DNA of 64,000 nt from the NCBI GenBank assembly GCA_023078685.1, contig JALGAS010000003.1, positions 4,836,001 through 4,900,000 on the forward strand. Reading direction: 5' to 3'. Shown here in pieces: positions 56,601-64,000 of this stretch. The notes beneath the pieces were generated by a model. It was not told where the DNA came from. It saw only the letters and a program-made list of their open reading frames with translations, and did no database searches. Each line of letters starts with the position of its first letter. Within the stretch, counting starts at the first letter, position 1. The position numbers and the translations under genes were made by a program. Source of the DNA: Neopestalotiopsis rosae. Taxonomy: Eukaryota; Ascomycota; Sordariomycetes; Amphisphaeriales; Sporocadaceae.

Positions 56601-59600
56601 AAGCAGTCCCAGCGCATGCTACTAAGTACCGCTCTCATATGCTCACAGACATTCAATGTGGATGACGATCACTTGGGGAACATATTCGAACAACCCGATG
56701 CCGTCGCGATCTTCGTCTGGGCATCAATGAATATCTACGATCATGCGCAGCTGAAAGACGAGAACGACTCTCTCCAGATCCTTTGGTTTGAAAGATGGCG
56801 CCGCATCATGCGTCGTACAAGTCTACTCCTGAGAAACCAAGATCTTTTGTGTCGGAACGATGGATTGAATATTGCAATCAGCCGTTATTGGCCTGAATTC
56901 ACCTCAGTCTCAGACTGGCGTTCGAGTCCATCAGCTGAATATTGGATTGAGAGCCCCTCCAAGTCAGCCCATTACAACACCTTCACTGGTGAATTCCTGG
57001 TCAATGGGCGTCCACTGTCACATCTGCCTACGACATATACAGCGAACCAATTGTATGATCGTCTTTTCGGTCAGTTTTTGATGAATGTGATGCCGAGCTC
57101 CCGCCCAGGAATGGAGTTTTCTGGTACCAAGACTTTCGAAGGCCACAATGTATATTTTGGCATGCAAACCACCTCTGTAGGCATCAATCAACTACTGATA
57201 CACCTCAGCAAGGCGGGGTCAAATTACGACATTGTGCCATCTAGCACTCTGGATAGAATCCTTCCAGACGCATTTGTGAACGGATTCATACACTGGTACG
57301 ACCATGCCGTGAGCCAAGTCGAATTCAGACCAATCGGCAGTCCTTGGCAGACAAGCGACAAACACTGGCGGCTCACGCATAGTGAGTATGGCTGGAAACT
57401 CACCCGCAGTCAGAGCGATCACGTCATCAATCCTTCGAGCAACATTGCCAAACGCATATTCAATGTGTTGAGTGGACTCGATCATCCACTTCATCAACAT
57501 ATTATCTATGATGCAGCCCGAAGATGGCTCGAGATTCAACTTCCCCGCTTACGCTTGGATTTTTCCGCTCGCCAAGACTCTTCCGCAATCGAGTCTCGTC
57601 AATTTCGTGGTATGCAAGTTGATCAACAACAATCCATTGGCACTTTGGTTGGTTTGAGAAGTAAACTAGTTTTGCGCGCACCACAAGATCCAGTCAACCG
57701 TTTAGTACTTGTACCGGAAGGACATGTGAAACTTCAAGGTGATTTCGACAGACTTTCCGACAACATCCACCCGCAAGTGTCTGTCGAGATAGGCACGGCC
57801 TCTAAAGTCCAACCATACTGGGTTGACGCAAGGTTGGGCAGACTCACAGATTCTGGCACATTGCAAAGCAAACTCTTCCTTGCATATCTACACGCAACGA
57901 CTGCGTACTGCTTACCGGATCCTCTGACCAGTATAACCGGCACCGAACAAGCGTTGGTTATCCTCAAATCAGCAGCTGTCGCATCGACTGTTCACTTGAA
58001 CGACGAGGAGAGCGTTCGACTCGGTCAAATCGCTGCTCTGGCACCAATCCGACAGTTTTATCCTCGAAACCAAAAGCTCATGCAGACAGTGAAATGGTCA
58101 TCCCAGTTGAGCTTTTTTTCGCAACACAGTCTGTTTTACACACTTTCTAAAGACCTGCTTGAAGGCGTCCAACTTACCAGCTTTCTTTATCCTCATGAGC
58201 CACAGCAAACGATGAAGATTGATCATTCAGATTTGATGTTGGTGGTACGAGATCTGAACAATGCGGCCTACTTACGGACTCATGGATATGGAGCAGAGAA
58301 TTATTCCACAAAGGAAGACATGCTCTACAAAGCAAGAGACCTCCATATCGATTCGCAGCGCGCGGCGCGGATTGGTCAAATGACTACCAGGGTTTTGGAG
58401 GGGAATCAATCGTTACAGGAACGTCCCAGCAGCAACCTGGCCACGACAATCTACGAATTCTTTGCGAGGAGCCCACAGATACCAGCGAAAAAGAAAGAGC
58501 CACAGCTACATGAAGTGCAATACAGTGCCGATTGGCTGACAAAGCCAGAGTTCTTTTACCCGAAACTTTGGTACAGAATCCATTACGCATTCCAGTGTAA
58601 CCAGAGATGGATGAATCGGTTCCAAATCGCCATATGGCTTGCATCTCAAACATACACTTCCGAGACTCACGCCCAGATAACTCAAGTTGTCTTTGGGTTG
58701 GCCTGTCTGTCTCGAGTATCGGAGGTTCAGCTTCCATGGGTCGGAAATTACAACTTGGTCAAAGGATTCAGATTCAGGGATTACGAAGTGAGGGAGATAA
58801 TTGTCAAGGCATCATACCCACTGCAGAATTGCCCCGAATATGACCTTCAGAGACGTCAGGGAGAACACAATGAAGACTTTCGCGAAAGACGGAACCAAAC
58901 ATACCAGAGTAACAGGGACAAAACAATCTCCGCTATGATCAAGACTCTCAACAACCAATGGCCCTGTCCGGATCCTCTCCCGTTGCCGTCGAATGACTAC
59001 ATCAAAGTTGACGAAGCTATGGCAGCTGTTTCATCCGTATGGAATGCCTGGCACGATAATCTGCTCTTCTGGCGCTACCTGGAACGAATTGTCCAAGCTC
59101 TTGAAACGTACTATCCCATACCGATACATTTCTATCCAGTACAAAGTCCTGCCCTGGCAACTCCCAGTTCTCGGCATTTCAGGACCATCTCTGTTGATGA
59201 ATTATTCCGATACTGCGAACCAACACAACTGGCCATGGCTGCCATTCATCCAACTGTGATCGCTGAACCTCTGCCTCGCGAGACTTGTACCAGTGGGAAG
59301 CTGAATGACGTTATCAGCCATCTCCAACAGCAAGCTTCCTCCGAATATGAGATACGTTATGTACTCGAGCTGCAAGAGAGTCTCTCTGAGTTAGAGACGC
59401 ACAGCCCCCGATATCGCGTAGGTCAATCGAGAAGGGCCTTGGTAGACATAATGCAAAGCCACCAGTCCGAGTGTAAGTCTCGTGTCTACGAGCTTTTCAA
59501 GACCATGGTAAGGGACACGAATATGACAGAACAAGGCTTGTTTTCACATACTCTGGGCACCGGGCCTGCGGTTATCCCAGGGCAGGCGGAGTACCTTCCT

Positions 59601-62600
59601 CGCCGTTCACCATTGTTCTTTTTGGGTCAGTTGCAAAGATCTCGTTGGATTCGCCTATCCGAGCCTTGGAAGAGGAGAATCGTGGCGTATGGTCTTGCTT
59701 TGGCGAGCCTACAACGCGCTGATCGCTTAATACAATACTCTGGCAATGAGTCCCAGTTCATCAACGAACTTCGTAACCTCGGTCATCAAGATTGGGACGC
59801 CTTTGAATATCCGGAGTGGCTCCTCATGGAGTGTGAGAGTGGCTTTCTGATTCGCCCTGTGCAGCATCAGATTGCATTGCAAATGATGGCACCGCCCGAC
59901 GGCAGAAACGCGACTATGCAGCTCAACATGGGCGAGGGAAAGTCATCCGTGATAGCTCCTTCAATCGTTCTGGCTTTGGGCAATGGATCACGACTCTTGA
60001 GGCTCATTGTGACCAAACCGCAATTCCGGCAGATGCGACAGATCTTGCTTTCACGTCTTGGTAATCTTATCGGACGAAAAGTGTACCAATTTCCAATCTC
60101 GCGCGACATTCGCTTTGACCCCAGCAAAGTGAAAGTAATATGCAATATGTTGCAAGAATGCAAGGAAGAAGGCGGCGTGATGCTGGTCCAGCCAGAACAG
60201 TTGCTCTCATTTCAGTTGATGGGAATAGAGCAAATGATCAGTGGGGATATGACACTGGCTCACAGCCTTCTAGATACTCAGCAGTATCTCGACGCCCATT
60301 CGAGAGATATCATCGATGAAAGTGATGAGGTCTTGAGTGTTAAATTCGAGCTTGTGTACACCATCGGGCAACAGCGGCCAATTGAGCACAGTCCTCAGCG
60401 ATGGACTGTGATACAGCAAGTTCTTCAGCTCGTTCGACAGCTGGCTCCAAGCATTCAATCGGAGTTCCCCGAGTCCATGGAAGTTCATCATTGGAGCGGT
60501 GAGTCATGGCGATATCCGCGAATCAGAATTTTCAAAGAAGATGCCATGAAGAGACTCGCGGAGTGCTTGGTCGAGAGGATCTGCATAGAGGGACTGGACG
60601 GATTCCCCATTTCTCGCCAACCAGAACTGACAAGACTTGCTGTTCAAAAGTACATGTCGATCCGTGAGACCTCCCTCCTCGATATCGCTACTGTCGAGAA
60701 GGGTACCTTCTGGATCGACTCGGTTGTGGGCACTCTTCTCCTACTTCGAGGGTTGATCTCTGGTGGCGTCATCTCCCATACACTCTGCCAGAAACGGTGG
60801 CGGGTCAACTATGGTGTCGATGCGAACCGGGTACCGAAAACCAAGTTGGCGGTACCGTTTAGAGCCAAAGACGATCCTGCACCCCGATCCGAGTTCAGCC
60901 ACCCCGATGTTGTCTTGGTCCTGACCAGCCTGAGCTACTACTACTCCGGTTTGGAGGACCAAGATCTTTTTGACTCGTTCAAAATGCTTAAAAACAATGA
61001 TCAAGCAACATCCGAGTACGCCTCATGGATCCAAGATGCATCACCTGATTTGCCGCATGCATATCGCGATCTGGCTGGCATCAACCTCCGAGACCGCGTG
61101 CAGTGTACCACGGAGATTTTCCCACATCTAAGATACTCCAAAGGGGCCATTGACTACTTCATGTCGCATGCTATCTTTTCCAAAGAGATGAAGGAATTCC
61201 CTCACAAGCTTTCAGCGTCTGGTTGGGACTTGTGCAAAGCCAAGGCACATCCAGTCACTGGCTTCAGCGGCACCAATGATTCTCGATGCATCTTGCCCGC
61301 ATCCATCCAACAACTTGATTTGCCGCAACAGAGGCACACGAATGCTTTGGTCCTGGAATATCTGGTTCAGCCAGAGACTGGAGTGTTTCTGATGTCGCAA
61401 TGCGGGAATTATGACGGTCCATCGTTAGACGGCGCACAAGTGTTGAGCCGCTTCTCGCAGTTGGTGCCCCAAGTCCGAGTCATTCTTGATGTTGGCGCTC
61501 AGATCATTGATCTGACAAATCTCCAGGCTGCTCAGTGTTGGCTCCAAATGGTGCAAGAAGACGGGGACCAAACTCAAGCAGTGATCTTCTTTGACGAGTA
61601 TGATGTTTTATCCGTCATTGATAGATCCGGATGCATTGAGCCGTTCCAGATTTCTCCCTTCGCCAAGCAAACGGACAAATGCCTAGTGTTCCTTGATGAG
61701 TCGCACACACGAGGTACAGATTTAAAGCTGCCAATAGACTACCGTGCTGCCGTCACTCTAGGCCAGAATCTCACCAAAGACCGTCTTGTACAAGGTATGT
61801 TGAAACACGCAGTATCGTTTCTTGATGAATACAGATATCTACAATAACCGAGCAGGAGTCTGCGCACGGTATTTAGAAATCTGTATATCTCTCCGTTCAT
61901 CCCTGTTTTCTTTTGTTACTTTGGTTTTGGTTGTTCGCAGAGTTCTGCTTGGTCAGTGTAACTAATAGTTTTAGCTTGCATGCGAATGCGGATGTTGGGT
62001 CAAGGACAGTCTGTGGTGTTTTGCGTCCCCGAGGAGATCAAACCAAAAATCATGCAACAGCACTCGATTTCGACAGAATCGGACATCAACATCAGCCACG
62101 TACTGATATGGGCCATTTCCGAGACGTACCGCGATACAAAAAAGTCCGCCCCATTGTGGGCCACCCAGGCATCGAGGTTCTACAAGCAAGACAGTGTCCG
62201 ACAACGGCGAACTGAGTTCCAAGAGGACTACTCCAACACCTGGACCCAGAAGTTTCTCGAAGATGAGGCACAATCTCTAGAGAGGCGCTATCGTCCCGGA
62301 TTTGCAGGCTCAAGTATCACAAACATGTGTCAAGGCCTTGATGATGCCATTTCTGGACAGATCACCAATCATCTTCAACAGTTTGGGCAATTGAACACGG
62401 ACATGGCTTCTCTGCAGGAAGAACAAGAGCGTGAATTGGCGCCAGAAGCAGAAGAGGAGCGCCAAGTCGAGCGACCACCCCGTGCAGAGCCCAAGGTTCA
62501 CTGGATTCATCCAAATGTACGTCGCTTTATCAAACATGGTTTCACCAACGACACAGATAAGAGCGGCTTCTACAAGGCATTCCAGACTCTTGGCGATACA

Positions 62601-63266
62601 AGTGCAGCTACCAATGCAATTTTGAGCGAGTTCCCACGCGATCTTCTTGTCACAGAAGATTTTGCTCGGACAGTCAAGGAGAACCTAGTGTTTCCATCCG
62701 ATCTTTACCAACGACCCGTACAATGGATCCTCACCACGAACGGACATGGTGCATCTCCAGTCCACTTGGTTGTAATAAGCCAATACGAAGCACATGAGCT
62801 TCTCGGAGACATTAAGGCTTCGAAAGTCGTCACACTGCACCTCTACAATCCTCGTATGAATGTGAACAACAATACTCTGGACCATCTAATGCTCTACACT
62901 GTCCCCTACCAGCGCAACAAAATCAGTATACCCCGAAACCTAATACTTCAACTCAATCTGTTCGCCGGACAGTTGTATTTGCAGTCCTTCGAGGAATACT
63001 CTCTGATTTGCGAAATGCTCTGTCTTGCATGGGAAACTGTTGACAGCGACACGCCCCTTGGAGCAGATGGATTTGTCCCTCTAGGCTGCAAGGCAGGGAT
63101 GTGCATGAACAATGGACGCTACACGCGCAGCCCTACCAAGTTTCTCCAAGACCTCATGGCAAAGATTCGACGAGACAATGAAGGAATTGACAAGACGCAT
63201 ATGGGAAAATTGCTTGGAGGCAAACTTCTGAAGGAGGATGACTTTTATGATGATGCCAGTGCCTAA
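53661..63266 (+). CDS. Giant DUF6606/DUF3638/DUF3645 protein, helicase-like ATPase
   Basis: Exon 1 (53661-61794) and exon 2 (61975-63266) join in phase across one 180-nt intron and encode 3,141 residues. The start at 53661 gives an N-terminus 'LSYFFHHVFLPPKLP', typical of DUF6606. About 1,700 residues of poorly characterised helical sequence follow. DUF3638 (about 2060-2250) carries a Walker A-like MGEGKSSVIAPS at 2090-2101 and a DESDE at 2219-2223. DUF3645 follows near 2400. Near residues 2675-2720 are 'DESHTRGTDLKLP' and, across the intron, 'DRLVQACMRMRMLGQGQ', resembling SF2 helicase motifs V and VI. No signal peptide or membrane segment is seen. The role of this family is unknown. The motor assignment is inference. 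The gene is intact. Confidence 0.9.
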
Positions 63267-63667
63267 CGGCCTGTATGGCCACTCCACTGTGACAGAGGTA
63301 TCCGGGGGCCTTGAGCCAGACATTCGGAAATGATGACTATGAATAGCTCTGTAGTAAAATATGCAATTGCGGCCATCCTAGATTGACACACGTCTTGCTA
63401 CACCCAAGGTAGCGGAAGTTGTTTAGACTGATTGGAGAATGACGCTCTAGCGGTCATGCTTTCCGCGATAAGTGATGTATTCACATGGCTCATAATTTCT
63501 AACCATAATCTGCTGTCCCATAAACCCCGGCAACAAAGTCTCCTTGTTCGCTTGTAAACTAAACGTAGCTGTTTCCTCCATTTTCCCTTTCTCATATGTT
63601 GAAAAGAAAACAGCAAACTAAAAAGGGACAAACAAAAAAGCTTTTTCTTTTCTCTTAATATTTCTCT
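63267..63667. other. Intergenic region between convergent genes
   Basis: A 400-bp, AT-rich 3' region is shared by the giant gene (plus) and the GH128-like gene (minus). I see no further gene in it. Confidence 0.5.
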
Positions 63668-64000
63668 TCAAGCCGATGCGTAAATCTGCCCAAGTGCACT
63701 CAGAGCTGTCGAACTTGCCATCAAAGATCCCACGCCCAGGTAAAAGTAAGCGTATCCCTGGATGAAATCCAAACTGTCCAGCGAAGGCAAGACAGACTTT
63801 AAGAACGCCTCGGCATCACCACTAGTGACGCCAAACTCCGTGATCCAAACGGGCTTGCCACAGACAGAATACAGCTGCTGGGCATAGTCGAGGAACTCCG
63901 TGGCCCCTGCCGAGCCACCTTGTCCATACCAATGACCGGTGCAAAAGTCAAAGTCGCATGAGCCGCCGCAGGCGGCGAGCCAGCTTTGGAGGTAGTCCAG
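63668..64000 (-). CDS. GH128-type glucan hydrolase, C-terminal 110 residues (cut by window edge)
   Basis: The minus frame is open from the window edge at 64000 to TGA at 63668-63670. It reads 'CDFDFCTGHWYG', 'YSVCGKPVWITEFGVTSG', then a short helical end ('FIQGYAYFYLGVGSLM'). The HWYG and WITEFG motifs are characteristic of the GH128/alkali-sensitive-linkage-protein (Asl1-like) beta-1,3-glucanase family. The Glu in ITEFG is the expected nucleophile at a barrel strand end. Fungal members act at the cell wall. The start, any signal peptide and other domains are outside the window. Confidence 0.75.
   Translation of the reverse strand: MDYLQSWLAACGGSCDFDFCTGHWYGQGGSAGATEFLDYAQQLYSVCGKPVWITEFGVTSGDAEAFLKSVLPSLDSLDFIQGYAYFYLGVGSLMASSTALSALGQIYASA

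Noticed and set aside
61795..61974. Two separate genes instead of one giant DUF3638 protein
   Set aside because: A GTATGT donor, a TTTTAG acceptor and matching phase join the two frames, and the spliced junction reads VQACMRMR as expected for the family.

Overview
The window looks like nuclear DNA of a filamentous ascomycete, probably a Sordariomycete and perhaps Hypocreales. Genes are monocistronic, with 45-180 nt GT-AG introns and ACTAAC/CTGAC-type branch points. The families are typical of filamentous fungi: Zn2Cys6 regulator, GMC oxidoreductases, fungal SDRs, GH3 and GH128 enzymes, and a DUF3638/DUF3645 giant. A TA-flanked Tc1/mariner-type element carries heavy C-to-T decay of the kind left by repeat-induced point mutation (RIP). 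Lineage assignment is inference from gene content.

Left flank (1-15.7 kb), mostly intact conserved genes: the 3' end of a fungal transcription factor; a membrane-anchored alpha/beta hydrolase (4 exons); a small LURP/tubby-like protein; a cytidine deaminase (3 exons); an ELMO/CED-12 protein; a GRF zinc-finger protein; and an uncharacterised minus-strand gene whose 5' end cannot be resolved.

Middle (15.7-52.2 kb), an accessory region rich in metabolic genes, transposon relics and broken genes. It holds a DHA1-type MFS transporter disrupted by a 4-bp duplication, a 1,856-bp RIP-degraded TIR element, an SDR with a 2-nt loss after its start, a sugar transporter with two stop codons, an intact Zn2Cys6 regulator divergent from a 3'-truncated GH3 beta-glucosidase, two SDRs (one frameshifted), an intact enoyl-reductase-like MDR gene, a secreted probable beta-propeller protein, an F-box-like pseudogene, and two intact GMC oxidoreductases flanking a decayed MFS gene. 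The transporter, regulator and beta-glucosidase look like a former sugar-uptake and glycoside-degradation module. The GMC/MFS trio looks like a second one.

Right flank (53.6-64 kb): a 3,141-residue DUF6606/DUF3638/DUF3645 protein with helicase-like ATPase motifs, then the 3' end of a GH128-type glucanase on the minus strand.

The main message is the contrast: both flanks are intact, while about 32 kb between them contains at least six independently broken genes beside a RIP-mutated transposon. No CRISPR array, rRNA or convincing tRNA was seen.
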